NCBI GenBank assembly: GCA_002437575.1
Contig: DJQK01000088.1
Span: 1-34,997, forward strand
Length of the DNA: 34,997 nucleotides
Direction of reading: 5' to 3'
Source: Clostridiales bacterium UBA6388
GTDB taxonomy: Bacteria > Bacillota > Clostridia > Oscillospirales > Oscillospiraceae
Shown here: positions 1 through 7,979 of the stretch, in pieces
Position numbering within the stretch: position 1 is the stretch's first letter
Layout: each line of letters opens with the position of its first letter
The notes under the pieces: model-generated
The model's database searches: none
What the model saw: the letters and a program-made list of their open reading frames with translations, nothing else
Told to the model about the DNA's origin: nothing
Translations under genes and position numbers: made by a program

Positions 1-617
1 AGTACGCGATCATGGCGGAGATGGGCTATTTTGACCGCTCGGTGCTCGATACCTTCGGCTCTTTTAAGAGCATCATCGCGGGTCATCCCTGTATGCACCT
101 GCTGCCGGGCATCGAGGCCAACACCGGCTCGCTCGGTCACGGCATTCTGCTCGGCTGCGGCATGGCGCTCGGCAAGCGGCAGGACAAGCTTCCGTCGCGC
201 GTGTTCGTCATCACCGGCGACGGCGAGCTCGCGGAAGGCTCGAACTGGGAAGGCGCGGCCGTTGCGGCGCACTATGGCCTTGACAACCTGTGCGTCATCG
301 TCGACCACAACGGTCTTCAGATCAGCGGCAACACGAAGGACGTTATGAGCTTCGAGCCCGTCGCGGACCACTTTGCGGGCTTCGGTTGGGCCACACGCGT
401 CATTGACGGCAACGACATGGGCCAGATCGTCGAAGCGCTCGATTCCGTTCCCTTTGAAAAGGGCAAGCCCAGCGTCATCGTCGCCAACACCCTCAAGGGC
501 TGCGGCTTCTCCAAGGTCGCGGGCAAGGCCAGCTGCCACCACTGGGCCTACAACGAAGCCGACTACAACGAGGCGATGCAGGAGCTCGATAAGGCACTTG
601 CGGAGGTAAAGGCATGA
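1..617 (+). CDS. Transketolase, N-terminal (TPP-binding) subunit, 5'-truncated
   Basis: Partial gene: the frame is already open at base 3 (codons for Y-A-I before the ATG at 12), so the start lies outside the window. It is the pyrophosphate-binding half of a split transketolase, which moves two-carbon ketol units between sugar phosphates in the cytosol together with a separate C-terminal subunit. Visible are the NTGSLGHG substrate/TPP loop (about 119-142) and the TPP motif, which begins GDGELAEG (about 218-242) and ends with the Asp-His-Asn segment near 303-311. The stop overlaps the next start in an ATGA at 614-617, so the two subunits are translationally coupled. GSLGHG differs from GSLGQG in the second copy at 1568-2392, so the pairs are diverged paralogues, not a recent duplication. 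Family assignment is firm; substrate is not known. Confidence 0.93.
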   Translation, partial: YAIMAEMGYFDRSVLDTFGSFKSIIAGHPCMHLLPGIEANTGSLGHGILLGCGMALGKRQDKLPSRVFVITGDGELAEGSNWEGAAVAAHYGLDNLCVIVDHNGLQISGNTKDVMSFEPVADHFAGFGWATRVIDGNDMGQIVEALDSVPFEKGKPSVIVANTLKGCGFSKVAGKASCHHWAYNEADYNEAMQELDKALAEVKA

Positions 618-1555
618 AATACGAAATGATGGACGCCAAGGCAATCATTGGCGAGGTTACCGCCGAAGAAGCGGAAAAGAACGATACGATCTGTGTAATT
701 TCGACCGACAGCGCACCGAGAACCGGCATGGGCCCGTTCATCAAGGCGCACCCCGACCGCTATTACGAATGCGGCATCATGGAGCAGGGCGCGATGAGCG
801 TATCGTCCGGCCTTGCCACGACGGGAAAAACGCCTGTTTTCTGCGCGCCCGCGCCGTTCGCAACGGCTCGTCCGTTTGAAATGTTCAAAATCGATCTGGG
901 CTATATGCACCAGAACGTCAAGGTTATCGGCAGAAACTGCGGCTTCAACTACGCGGACCTCGGTCCCACGCACTTCGGCCTCGAGGATATGGCGCTTGTT
1001 CGCCTGATTCCCAATGTGCCGGTGCTCGCGCCGTGCGATGCAAGCCAGCTCAAGGGCGCGATGCGGGCAATGCTCCGGTATGAAGGCCCCATGTACCTTC
1101 GCGTGCGCACGGCTCCGATTGCGAAGATTTTTGACGACGAAGACTTTGAGATCGGCAAGGGAAAGCTTGTGCGCGACGGAAAGGACATTGCCCTCATCGC
1201 CGCAGGCGAGATTCTCTCGAACGTTCTCGAAGCGGCGGAGCAGCTCGTGCAGCAGGGACTCGATCCCATGGTTATTGCCATGCCGACCGTTTTCCCGCTG
1301 GACGAAGAGCTTGTCAAGCTGGCGGCGGAGAAGACCGGAAAAATCATGACCGTGGAAGAGCATTTTGTAAACGGCGGCCTCGGCTCTGCGGTGGCAGAAT
1401 TCTGCGCACAGAAGGCTCCGGCTCGTGTTCTGCGCCACGGCGTTCCGATGGAATACGTCTACGCGGGCCAGAATGCCGATCTGATTCACTACTGCAAGCT
1501 CGACGCGGAAGGCATCGCCCAGACCGCGGCAGAGTTTCTGAATGAGAAGAGATAG
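614..1555 (+). CDS. Transketolase, C-terminal (pyrimidine-binding) subunit, pair 1
   Basis: 313-residue C-terminal half of the first split transketolase, carrying the TPP pyrimidine-binding domain and the C-terminal domain. The ATG overlaps the previous stop (ATGA), with a GGAGG ribosome binding site at 602-606 inside the upstream gene. The segment YYECGIMEQG (residues 50-59) contains the conserved Glu (E57) that activates TPP in this family. The region around residues 95-125 (ends LGPTHFGLEDMAL) matches the conserved substrate-side loop. It should form an alpha2-beta2 enzyme with the preceding subunit. Length is normal for a split transketolase C subunit. The donor and acceptor sugars cannot be read from the sequence. 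Confidence 0.93.
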   Translation: MKYEMMDAKAIIGEVTAEEAEKNDTICVISTDSAPRTGMGPFIKAHPDRYYECGIMEQGAMSVSSGLATTGKTPVFCAPAPFATARPFEMFKIDLGYMHQNVKVIGRNCGFNYADLGPTHFGLEDMALVRLIPNVPVLAPCDASQLKGAMRAMLRYEGPMYLRVRTAPIAKIFDDEDFEIGKGKLVRDGKDIALIAAGEILSNVLEAAEQLVQQGLDPMVIAMPTVFPLDEELVKLAAEKTGKIMTVEEHFVNGGLGSAVAEFCAQKAPARVLRHGVPMEYVYAGQNADLIHYCKLDAEGIAQTAAEFLNEKR

Positions 1556-1567
1556 GAGAGAAATACG

Positions 1568-2392
1568 TTGAACGAACTGAAAAAACTGGCGCTTGAAATT
1601 CGTATCGAGTCGCTCAATATGATGTATCAGCATGGCTTCGGCCATGTCGGCGGCGTCCTTTCCGTAGCGGACGCGCTGGCCGTTCTGTACGGCAAGCAGA
1701 TGAAATATGATCCGAAGAACCCCAAGTGGGAAGGAAGAGACTATCTGGTCCTCTCCAAGGGCCACTGCGGCCCGGCGCTTTACGCGGCGCTTGCCATTGA
1801 AGGCTTCTTCCCGCGCGAAGAGCTTCTGACGATCAACGAGCTCGGCACCAGGCTTCCCAGCCACGCCGACAAGAACAAGACCCCCGGCATTGATATGTCC
1901 ACCGGTTCTTTGGGCCAGGGCGTTTCTTGCGCGCTTGGCATGGCGCTCGGTCTGAAGCTTCAGGGCAAGGACAACATGGTCTACTCCATCATCGGCGACG
2001 GTGAGGCACAGGAGGGCCAGGTCTGGGAGACGATGCTGATCGCCCCCAACAAGGGCGTGAAGAACTTCATCGTCATGCTCGACAACAACAAGCAGGAGCT
2101 CGACGGCTTCACCGACGATATTTCCGCCCTCGGCGATATGCGCCAGAAGGCAGAGGACTTCGGCTGGTTTGCGCTGGACGTGGACGGCCACGACGTGGAC
2201 GCCATTAACGACGCCATCGAGCAGTGCAAGGCATCCGACAAGCCCGGCTTCATCAACCTGCGCACCATCAAGGGCAAGGGCTGGCCGGCGAAGGAAGCCG
2301 TTCCGTCCAACCATGCGATGCGCGGCCCCGCGTTTGCCGGTGCCGATGAGGCGCTTGCGGCCATGCGTGCAGAGCTTGCAGCTTTACAGTGA
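1568..2392 (+). CDS. Transketolase, N-terminal (TPP-binding) subunit, pair 2
   Basis: 274-residue N-terminal half of a second split transketolase. The start is TTG at 1568, chosen because AGGAG (1554-1558) is well spaced and no in-frame ATG precedes the conserved N-terminus. Motifs: SKGH (H66), RLPSHA (95-100), the canonical STGSLGQG loop (111-118) and a TPP/Mg site starting GDGEAQEG (143-150) and ending LDNN (171-174). All expected catalytic-half features are present. It lies 12 bp after pair 1 on the same strand, so all four transketolase genes probably form one transcript. A second, sequence-diverged split transketolase in one operon suggests two different ketol transfers, or one unusual substrate needing two steps (inference). 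Confidence 0.94.
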   Translation: MNELKKLALEIRIESLNMMYQHGFGHVGGVLSVADALAVLYGKQMKYDPKNPKWEGRDYLVLSKGHCGPALYAALAIEGFFPREELLTINELGTRLPSHADKNKTPGIDMSTGSLGQGVSCALGMALGLKLQGKDNMVYSIIGDGEAQEGQVWETMLIAPNKGVKNFIVMLDNNKQELDGFTDDISALGDMRQKAEDFGWFALDVDGHDVDAINDAIEQCKASDKPGFINLRTIKGKGWPAKEAVPSNHAMRGPAFAGADEALAAMRAELAALQ

Positions 2393-2409
2393 GAAGAGGG
2401 AGAACGCAG

Positions 2410-3378
2410 ATGGTTAAGGTATGTAAAGAAAAGATTCAGGATATTGCGCCGACCAGAGCTTACCGCGACACGACGATCGAACTGGCAAAGAACGATCCGA
2501 GAATTGTCGATCTGGAAGCGGACCTCGGCAACTGCATTTTCGGCGGCGACTTCCAGAAGGAGTTCCCTGAGCGGTATATTGACATCGGTATTTGCGAGCA
2601 GTCGCTCTCGAGCATTGCGGCCGGTATGTCGGCGGTGGGCATGATCCCGTTTGCGCATTCGTTCGCCGTGTTTGCCTCGCGCAGAATGTGCGACCAGAAC
2701 TACATTTCGTGCGCTTACGCACAGAACAACGTCAAAATCGTCGCCTCCGCGCCCGGCATCTCGCCCGGTGAGAACGGCGGCACGCACCACGCGCTTGAGG
2801 ACATCGCCCTCATGCGTCCGATGGTCGGCGCTGTCATCATGGAGCCCGCGGACAGCACGTCCATGCGCTGGGCTGTCAAGAACGCGGCCGAGAACTTTGG
2901 CGTCTACTACATCCGCGCCGAGCGCACCACCAACAACAAGATCTACGAAGACGGCTCTACCTTTGAGCTGGGCAAGGCCAACATTCTGCAGGACGGCAGC
3001 GACGTGACGCTGATTGCCGAGGGCGCGGTCATGATCGACAACTGCTTCAAAGCGGCTGAGCTTTTGAAGGAAGAGGGCATTTCTGCCCGCGTCGTCGACA
3101 TTTTCACCATCAAGCCCATCGACGCGGACACCATCGAGGCCTGCGCGAAGGAAACCGGCGCGATTGTCACGGCAGAGAACCACTCCGTCACCGGCGGCCT
3201 CGGCACGGCTGTTGCGGACGTCCTCTGCGACCGTGCCTGCCAGGTTCCGTTCCGCCGCATCGGCATCCAGAACCGCTTCGGCGAGGTCGGCCAGGTTCCC
3301 GAGCTTCTCGCGCTCATGCACATGACCCCCAAGGATATCGCAAACGCAGCAAAGGAAGCTATTGCACAGAAGAAGTAA
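2410..3378 (+). CDS. Transketolase, C-terminal (pyrimidine-binding) subunit, pair 2
   Basis: 322-residue C-terminal half of the second split transketolase. The ATG at 2410 is preferred over an in-frame GTG at 2389 because GAGGGAG (2396-2402) sits 7 nt before the ATG. Motifs: RYIDIGICEQ with the TPP-activating Glu at E63, and a following loop (residues about 87-130, ending GGTHHALED) typical of transketolase and DXS-type pyrimidine-binding domains. The C-terminal domain is complete. The gene is followed by an intrinsic terminator (3399-3426), which closes the four-gene operon. Function as a transketolase subunit is secure; the specific sugar substrates are not. Confidence 0.94.
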   Translation: MVKVCKEKIQDIAPTRAYRDTTIELAKNDPRIVDLEADLGNCIFGGDFQKEFPERYIDIGICEQSLSSIAAGMSAVGMIPFAHSFAVFASRRMCDQNYISCAYAQNNVKIVASAPGISPGENGGTHHALEDIALMRPMVGAVIMEPADSTSMRWAVKNAAENFGVYYIRAERTTNNKIYEDGSTFELGKANILQDGSDVTLIAEGAVMIDNCFKAAELLKEEGISARVVDIFTIKPIDADTIEACAKETGAIVTAENHSVTGGLGTAVADVLCDRACQVPFRRIGIQNRFGEVGQVPELLALMHMTPKDIANAAKEAIAQKK

Positions 3379-3398
3379 CCCCCCATTCGATCCGAAAA

Positions 3399-3426
3399 GT
3401 CCGCAGGAAACCCTGCGGACTTTTTT
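3399..3426 (+). terminator. Intrinsic terminator of the transketolase operon
   Basis: Arms GTCCGCAGG (3399-3407) and CCTGCGGAC (3412-3420) around a four-base loop are followed at once by six T residues (3421-3426). This is a textbook rho-independent terminator, 20 bp after the last transketolase stop codon. Confidence 0.92.
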
Positions 3427-3449
3427 GCGCGTTGACCGGAAATAAAATC

Positions 3450-3486
3450 GTGCGCTCCGGCAGGCTGCTGGGCTGCCGGAGCGCAC
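3450..3486 (-). terminator. Intrinsic terminator of the dehydrogenase-isomerase operon
   Basis: A perfect 14-bp inverted repeat (3450-3463 and 3473-3486) encloses a 9-base loop. On the minus strand it follows the isomerase stop at 3509 and leads into GATTTTATTT, giving a weak U-tract. It sits back to back with the plus-strand terminator at 3399-3426 between two convergent operons. Confidence 0.8.
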
Positions 3487-3508
3487 TGGAGGATAGGGGA
3501 TATTCTTT

Positions 3509-4333
3509 TTAATTGCTTCCGAATTTGCGAAGTGTGGCAAGATCCTTTCTGGCCGCGTCGTCAAAGCTGTCTCGATCGGAAATCGGCGGGGCAAGATAAT
3601 AATTCTCCGAGATGAACCAGCCACGATAATCCAGCTGCGCCAAAAGCGCCATCACATCGTTAAATTTACCTGCGCCTTCCCCGAGCAGCGTGCAGCCGAT
3701 CATGTTTTCTGGACCGTCTTTAACGTGGATATGATCGATGTGAGAAAGACCGATTTGCGGAATTTCTTCCAGCGGCTGGCCGCAGTTGAAACGAATGGGA
3801 TTAAATAAATCGTAGCAGATTTTAAGTTCGTCGTCGGTTTGCTGGAAGAGCAGATGCAGCTGCGTAGGCGAAAGCGCACTTTCAAAGACGATTTGCACGC
3901 CCTCTTCCTTCCCACGCCTGCAGGCCCAGCGCAGATACTGGCCGAAAATGTCCAGATCCTGCTCGTTTTTGATCTGGCAGAAGAAGCCGGATGTTACCAT
4001 CAGGCTCGGAATGTGCATGGCCGTGCAGGCCTCAATTCCTTTTTCCAGGCACAAAAGACCGATTTTTCCGGCTGCGGACTGCATGGGGTGAATCATACAA
4101 GCCATCCGGCACAGCGACCACAGGTGAAGCGCCTGCAATTCCACGCCTGTTTCCTGCTGTGCGGCATCATACGACGCCTGCACGCCGGGCCGCAACAGCG
4201 GAAAATCTGCCTCATAGCCGCCGCACTCGGCAATCTGAATGCCGTCGAACCCCAGCCGTCCGGCCCAATCGATGGCCTCGGGACCTTGCACCGGAAAGAC
4301 CCATTCACAGATGCCGGCTTTGGTATTTTGCAT
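3509..4333 (-). CDS. Sugar phosphate isomerase/epimerase (AP endonuclease family 2 TIM barrel)
   Basis: 274-residue cytosolic TIM-barrel protein of the xylose isomerase-like/AP endonuclease 2 superfamily, which includes ketose 3-epimerases, hydroxypyruvate isomerase and L-ribulose-5-phosphate 3-epimerase. The four expected metal-ligand positions can be seen: E151 (IVFES), D175 (CYDLF), H203 (HIHVKD) and E243 (ISENY). The ATG at 4333 is preferred to an upstream TTG at 4351, because AAGGAGG lies 8 nt before this ATG and overlaps the longer reading. The gene is 31 bp after the dehydrogenase gene on the same strand, so the pair probably forms an operon acting on one carbohydrate: the dehydrogenase makes a ketose and the barrel epimerises or isomerises it before transketolase cleavage (inference). 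Exact reaction unknown. Confidence 0.85.
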   Translation of the reverse strand: MQNTKAGICEWVFPVQGPEAIDWAGRLGFDGIQIAECGGYEADFPLLRPGVQASYDAAQQETGVELQALHLWSLCRMACMIHPMQSAAGKIGLLCLEKGIEACTAMHIPSLMVTSGFFCQIKNEQDLDIFGQYLRWACRRGKEEGVQIVFESALSPTQLHLLFQQTDDELKICYDLFNPIRFNCGQPLEEIPQIGLSHIDHIHVKDGPENMIGCTLLGEGAGKFNDVMALLAQLDYRGWFISENYYLAPPISDRDSFDDAARKDLATLRKFGSN

Positions 4334-4364
4334 AAGAAAAGCCTCCTTCAAATAGCGGGTGACC

Positions 4365-5417
4365 TTACGGCTTCAGGAGAATTTTGATGCCTTCGCGGTC
4401 TTTCATCATGTGCATACCGCGCTCCCACTGGTCAAGCGGCAGCTTGTGCGTGATCAGCGGATCGAGCACGAGCATATTCTTTTCGAGCAGCCCCATGCAG
4501 TTGCGCCAGGACGTGACGTCATAGGCGTGGTGGCCCTTGATGGTCTGAGAGCGGTAGGTGACGTCGTTGAGCGAGAAATTGAGAGGCGCTGCGCTGGCGC
4601 CGACCTTGATGATCGTGCCGTCCTTGCGCACGTTGGCAATCGCCTGACGCAGAACAATGGGGGCGCCCGCGCAGTCGATGGCGACGTCGGCTCCCTCACG
4701 GCCGCAGATTTCGTGAATCCGCGCGTTGAGATCCTCTGCGTCAGATGCGATAAATTCCGTCACGCCCATCTGTTTTGCAACGTCGGCTCTGAGCTCTTTA
4801 TCGGCGGATAGACCGACAAGGATGACGTCCTTTGCGCTCAGCATGTGGCAGAACTGCGCGGCAAGCAAGCCGATGGGGCCGGGGCCGAAGACGATGGCGC
4901 TCTCGCCCGGACGAAGGCCGGACTCCTGTGCGACGGCCTTGTAAGCGTTGCAGATCGGGTCCATGATCGATGCATACTCAAACGGTACGTTTTCCGGCAC
5001 GCGCAGAAGCGCCCACTTGTGGATGCGAAGAATTTCGCCCGGAATGCGCACATATTTTGCAAAGCCGCCGTCCATGCCGCCGCCGATGATGACGCGTTCA
5101 ACGCAGTTGGTAAAAAGACCGCTCGTGCACGCGTGGCAGACGCCGCAGACGTGGCCGGTGTTGTCGGAAACGACGCGGTCGCCGACCTTCCAGCCGGTCA
5201 CGAGCTCACCGACCTGGCAGATGATGCCGGCAAATTCATGACCGCGCGTGCCAAGCCCGCCCATGGGGCCGCCGCCGAAGTACGTGGCGACGTCGCTGCC
5301 GCAGATCGCGGCCCACTGCACATCAATGATCACATCCTCCGGGCCGCATTCGGGCACGGGAACGTCACGGAAATCAATTTCCAGGGGCTCATAGCCATAA
5401 CGATAGACAGCTTTCAT
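4365..5417 (-). CDS. Zinc-dependent medium-chain dehydrogenase (sorbitol/polyol dehydrogenase type)
   Basis: 350-residue MDR-superfamily NAD(P)-dependent alcohol/polyol dehydrogenase, likely oxidising a secondary hydroxyl of a polyol or sugar alcohol in the cytosol. The N-terminal domain has the catalytic zinc ligands C39 (AAICGSD) and H60-E61 (RGHEFAG). The structural zinc site is C91, C94, C97 and C105 (CGVCHACTSGLFTNC). The Rossmann fold shows GPGPIG at 178-183. AAAGGAG stands just upstream of the ATG, and a TTGACA-N17-TAAAAT promoter lies at 5506-5534. The gene is divergent from the ABC importer and upstream of the isomerase gene. Galactitol-1-phosphate, sorbitol, threonine and erythrulose-type dehydrogenases share this architecture, so the substrate cannot be decided from sequence alone. 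Confidence 0.88.
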   Translation of the reverse strand: MKAVYRYGYEPLEIDFRDVPVPECGPEDVIIDVQWAAICGSDVATYFGGGPMGGLGTRGHEFAGIICQVGELVTGWKVGDRVVSDNTGHVCGVCHACTSGLFTNCVERVIIGGGMDGGFAKYVRIPGEILRIHKWALLRVPENVPFEYASIMDPICNAYKAVAQESGLRPGESAIVFGPGPIGLLAAQFCHMLSAKDVILVGLSADKELRADVAKQMGVTEFIASDAEDLNARIHEICGREGADVAIDCAGAPIVLRQAIANVRKDGTIIKVGASAAPLNFSLNDVTYRSQTIKGHHAYDVTSWRNCMGLLEKNMLVLDPLITHKLPLDQWERGMHMMKDREGIKILLKP

Positions 5418-5472
5418 AAGAATCTCCTTTGCAGCAGTTTTTTGGTACGAAAAAATAAAATGCGATGGGAAT

Positions 5473-5658
5473 TATGATCATATCAAAATCACAAATGATG
5501 ATTACATTTTACAACAAGCAGAGAAACTTGTCAATCCTTCGCCACAATATAAGTAAAACAAGGAAGAAAACTGGGGAAATAGTAAAATGAAGCACGGCGC
5601 TGAGAGCGCTCCTAACAGAAAAGATCATATTATGATTATGCAATGATCACAAAATGAT
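5473..5658. promoter_or_regulatory. Divergent control region with two copies of an operator-like bipartite motif
   Basis: The 453-bp gap 5418-5870 has no gene. Two modules recur: GATCATAT at 5476-5483 and 5623-5630, and ATCACAAATGAT (5488-5499) or ATCACAAAATGAT (5646-5658). Copy 1 includes the perfect palindrome TATGATCATA (5473-5482); copy 2 includes the inverted repeat ATCATA-T-TATGAT (5624-5636). Spacing between module starts is 12 bp in copy 1 and 23 bp in copy 2, different by one helical turn. Copy 1 overlaps the start region of the leftward promoter and copy 2 lies about 25 bp upstream of the rightward -35. Further ATGATT repeats occur at 5790-5811. This suggests one regulator controlling both operons; no regulator gene is in the window. 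Confidence 0.55.
5506..5534 (-). promoter_or_regulatory. Sigma-A promoter for the dehydrogenase-isomerase operon
   Basis: On the minus strand TTGACA (5529-5534), a 17-bp spacer and TAAAAT (5506-5511) form a near-consensus promoter. Transcription should start near 5499, leaving a leader of about 80 nt. Operator-like repeats at 5473-5499 lie just downstream of the -10, where a repressor would block it. Confidence 0.8.
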
Positions 5659-5684
5659 TGCTCGTTTTTGAGAGATATCGCCAA

Positions 5685-5713
5685 TTGATATATAGAGTGA
5701 AAAATGTTATACT
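5685..5713 (+). promoter_or_regulatory. Sigma-A promoter for the ABC importer operon
   Basis: TTGATA (5685-5690), a 17-bp spacer and TATACT (5708-5713) make a good sigma-A promoter. The predicted start near 5720 leaves a leader of about 150 nt before the lipoprotein gene, in which no known riboswitch was recognised. Confidence 0.8.
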
Positions 5714-5870
5714 TCAGGTACAGTAAAGCAAGGCGTAAAACACCGCATATACCGGACATACGGCGAAATCAGAAGGCAGACGGAAAAGAAATGATTGCTG
5801 AATGATTATTCCGTACCGGAAATGTGAAAAAACGCAGCTTGCAAAAAAAGAATAGAGGAGGACCCCCAAA

Positions 5871-7040
5871 ATGAAAAAGGCACTCTGCCTGCTTCTGGCG
5901 CTGATGATGGTTCTGTCCATGGCAGCCTGCGCCCAGAGCACGACCGACACCAAAACCGAGACGAGCGCACCCGCAGAAACGCAGCCGTCCGGCGAAACCG
6001 CCTCGACCGGTGAGAGTGAGAGCACATCGTCCGGCGAACTGACGACGCTGGTCTACGGCGCACCGTCCACCGCGACGTCCGTTACGATCTGGTACGCGCT
6101 GCAGCAGGGCTATTTTGAAGACTACGGCGTAAACCTTGAGATCATCTTCTTCAACAGCGGCACGTCCCTGAACGATGCGGCCCGCGCAGGCGAAGTTGAC
6201 CTGTACTCCCTCGGCAGCATGATGTCCACGACCGGCGCAACCACGTTCGGCTCGAAGCTTCTTTGCTATCTTGCGCCCGACAACGCCGCGTATCACGTCT
6301 TCGCGAGAAACGAGTCCGCGATCATCCAGGCGGGCAACGGCCAGCTGGCTGACCACCCCGAGATTTACGCTGACGCAGATGCATGGAAGGGTTCCACGGT
6401 CCTGTGGACCCGCGGCCAGTCCGGCCACTACACCATCAACGCCATTCTGGAGCTGATGGGCCTGAGCGCAAGCGACATCACCGCGATCGACCTCGAGCAG
6501 AACCAGATCCCCGCTGCGTTTGACTCCGGCGAAGGCGACGTCATGGTCGTCGGCAACCCCCTGTGGGCCGAGTTCGCTGAGCAGCCCGACAAGTACACCA
6601 GAGTTGCCTCCCTGGATATGCTGTACCCCGACTATGACAACATCGCAACCATCATGGCCTGCTCCGACGCGCTGAACAACAAGCGCGAGGCGCTGAAGGG
6701 CTTTGCTATGGGCCTGATGCGTGCGCAGAACGAATTCGCGAACGACGAAGAGCTCTACAAGCAGTGGATGTTCAACTGGCAGAGCGAGTACAACGTCAAC
6801 GTGACCGAAGAGAGCGCCGCGTTTGACTGCCAGTTCTATAAAATGCCGACCTATGAGTGGACCAGATCCTACTTCGAAGGCGGCGACGAGAGCATCTGCG
6901 CGAATGGCTTCAACAAGATTGCCGCGTTCATGCACAGCGTGGAAAACATGAGCGACGAGGTCTATGAAACCTACAATGCCGGCGATCACATTGCCGACGA
7001 CATCATCCTCGAAGCGCTCGACGCACTCGAGGCCAAGTAA
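5871..7040 (+). CDS. ABC importer substrate-binding lipoprotein (NitT/TauT, NMT1-like family)
   Basis: 389-residue extracytoplasmic solute receptor. The N-terminus is a lipoprotein signal with lipobox LSMAAC and the lipidated cysteine at C20, followed by a Ser/Thr/Glu-rich tether to about residue 60 and then a periplasmic-binding fold of the NMT1/SsuA/TauA type (segments such as TIWYALQQGYFEDYGV, where an aromatic substrate-facing loop is usual). GAGGAGG at 5855-5861 supports the ATG. Family members bind small anions or heterocycles such as taurine, alkanesulfonates, nitrate and thiamine pyrimidines. The ligand here is not evident. First gene of a six-gene operon; a large hairpin at 7129-7163 separates it from the permeases, which could allow higher receptor expression. 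Confidence 0.88.
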   Translation: MKKALCLLLALMMVLSMAACAQSTTDTKTETSAPAETQPSGETASTGESESTSSGELTTLVYGAPSTATSVTIWYALQQGYFEDYGVNLEIIFFNSGTSLNDAARAGEVDLYSLGSMMSTTGATTFGSKLLCYLAPDNAAYHVFARNESAIIQAGNGQLADHPEIYADADAWKGSTVLWTRGQSGHYTINAILELMGLSASDITAIDLEQNQIPAAFDSGEGDVMVVGNPLWAEFAEQPDKYTRVASLDMLYPDYDNIATIMACSDALNNKREALKGFAMGLMRAQNEFANDEELYKQWMFNWQSEYNVNVTEESAAFDCQFYKMPTYEWTRSYFEGGDESICANGFNKIAAFMHSVENMSDEVYETYNAGDHIADDIILEALDALEAK

Positions 7041-7128
7041 GGAAAGCCTCCGGCAGCTGCCGCGGCACACGCATTCCCCAGCGCGGATACAATACGGCGT
7101 TTGACGCGGAACAGTTTGAAACTCGCAG

Positions 7129-7163
7129 GGCCGCTTTGTATTGCTCCATAATACAAAGCGGCC
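7129..7163 (+). other. Perfect intra-operon hairpin between receptor and permease genes
   Basis: Arms of 14 bp (7129-7142 and 7150-7163; GGCCGCTTTGTATT and its complement) enclose a 7-base loop. No T-tract follows, so it is probably an mRNA-stabilising or processing element rather than a full terminator. Placed after the receptor gene, it would favour accumulation of receptor mRNA over permease mRNA. Confidence 0.7.
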
Positions 7164-7190
7164 TATAGCCTTGAGAAGGAGATCTCAGCA

Positions 7191-7979
7191 ATGAAAAAGA
7201 AAAAAATTTCCCGGTATACCGTGATCAGTGTTTTATCGCTGGTTGTGTTCTTTGTCGGGTGGGAGATGATTGTCCGCCTGGGCTTGGTCGATCCGGGCAA
7301 AATTTCCGCCCCAACCTCCGTGATTAAGCTGTTTATCGAAAAGCTGCACTCGACCTATCCGGACGGCGCAACGATTCAGCAGCATACATGGGCCAGTCTG
7401 AAGATCGTTCTGAAGGGCTTTGCGATGGCGTGTCTGATCGGCATTCCGCTCGGACTGCTGATGGGCTTTTTCGAGGAAGCCGAGCGCTTCTTCCGCCCGA
7501 TTTTTGAAATGCTGCGCCCCATCCCGACTCTGGCCTGGGTGCCGATTGTGCTTCTTGTTTTCGGTATCGGCGAGAGCGGCAAGGTCTGCATTATTTTTAT
7601 CGGCTCCATGGTATCCCTGACGATCAACACATGGACAGGCATTCGCGGCACGAAAAAGGTGCTTTTGAATGTGGCACAGGTCGGCGGCGCGACGCGCTCG
7701 CAGATGTTCTTCCGCGTCGGTATTCCCTCGGCCATCCCGATGATTTTTACCGGCCTGCGCATTTCTCTTGGTATTGCGTTTGCAACGCTGGTTGCGGCGG
7801 AAATGGTCGCGGCGACGATCGGTCTTGGTTACATGATGAACCAGGGCAGAAAGCTTATGATCACAGACCTGATCTTCCTCGGCGTTGTCGTCATTGGCGT
7901 GATTGGATTTTTGATTAACTGCCTGATGGGCATTCTGGAGCGGAACATCGCGCCCTGGTCAGTGGAGGAACCGAAATGA
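7191..7979 (+). CDS. ABC importer permease 1 (NitT/TauT type)
   Basis: 262-residue integral membrane subunit of the BPD_transp_1 fold, with about six hydrophobic helices (first at about 10-30). The cytoplasmic coupling EAA-type loop is at residues 164-183, from VGGATRS to GIPSAIP, where the ATPase docks. AGAAGGAGA lies about 10 nt before the ATG. The stop overlaps the second permease start (ATGA at 7976-7979). Related to TauC/SsuC/ThiX-like permeases. Having two different permease genes indicates a heterodimeric translocation path, matching the two different ATPases downstream. Confidence 0.9.
   Translation: MKKKKISRYTVISVLSLVVFFVGWEMIVRLGLVDPGKISAPTSVIKLFIEKLHSTYPDGATIQQHTWASLKIVLKGFAMACLIGIPLGLLMGFFEEAERFFRPIFEMLRPIPTLAWVPIVLLVFGIGESGKVCIIFIGSMVSLTINTWTGIRGTKKVLLNVAQVGGATRSQMFFRVGIPSAIPMIFTGLRISLGIAFATLVAAEMVAATIGLGYMMNQGRKLMITDLIFLGVVVIGVIGFLINCLMGILERNIAPWSVEEPK

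Noticed and set aside
563..3624. Long minus-strand frames opposite the transketolase genes (up to 583 codons)
   Set aside because: They are shadows of well-supported transketolase genes; no motifs or ribosome binding sites.
5714..5870. Possible TPP or other riboswitch in the importer leader
   Set aside because: No conserved aptamer core found on reading; only ATGATT repeats and an ordinary ribosome binding site.
5769..7070. 433-codon minus-strand frame opposite the receptor lipoprotein gene
   Set aside because: Shadow frame without motifs; the plus strand shows a lipobox and strong ribosome binding site.
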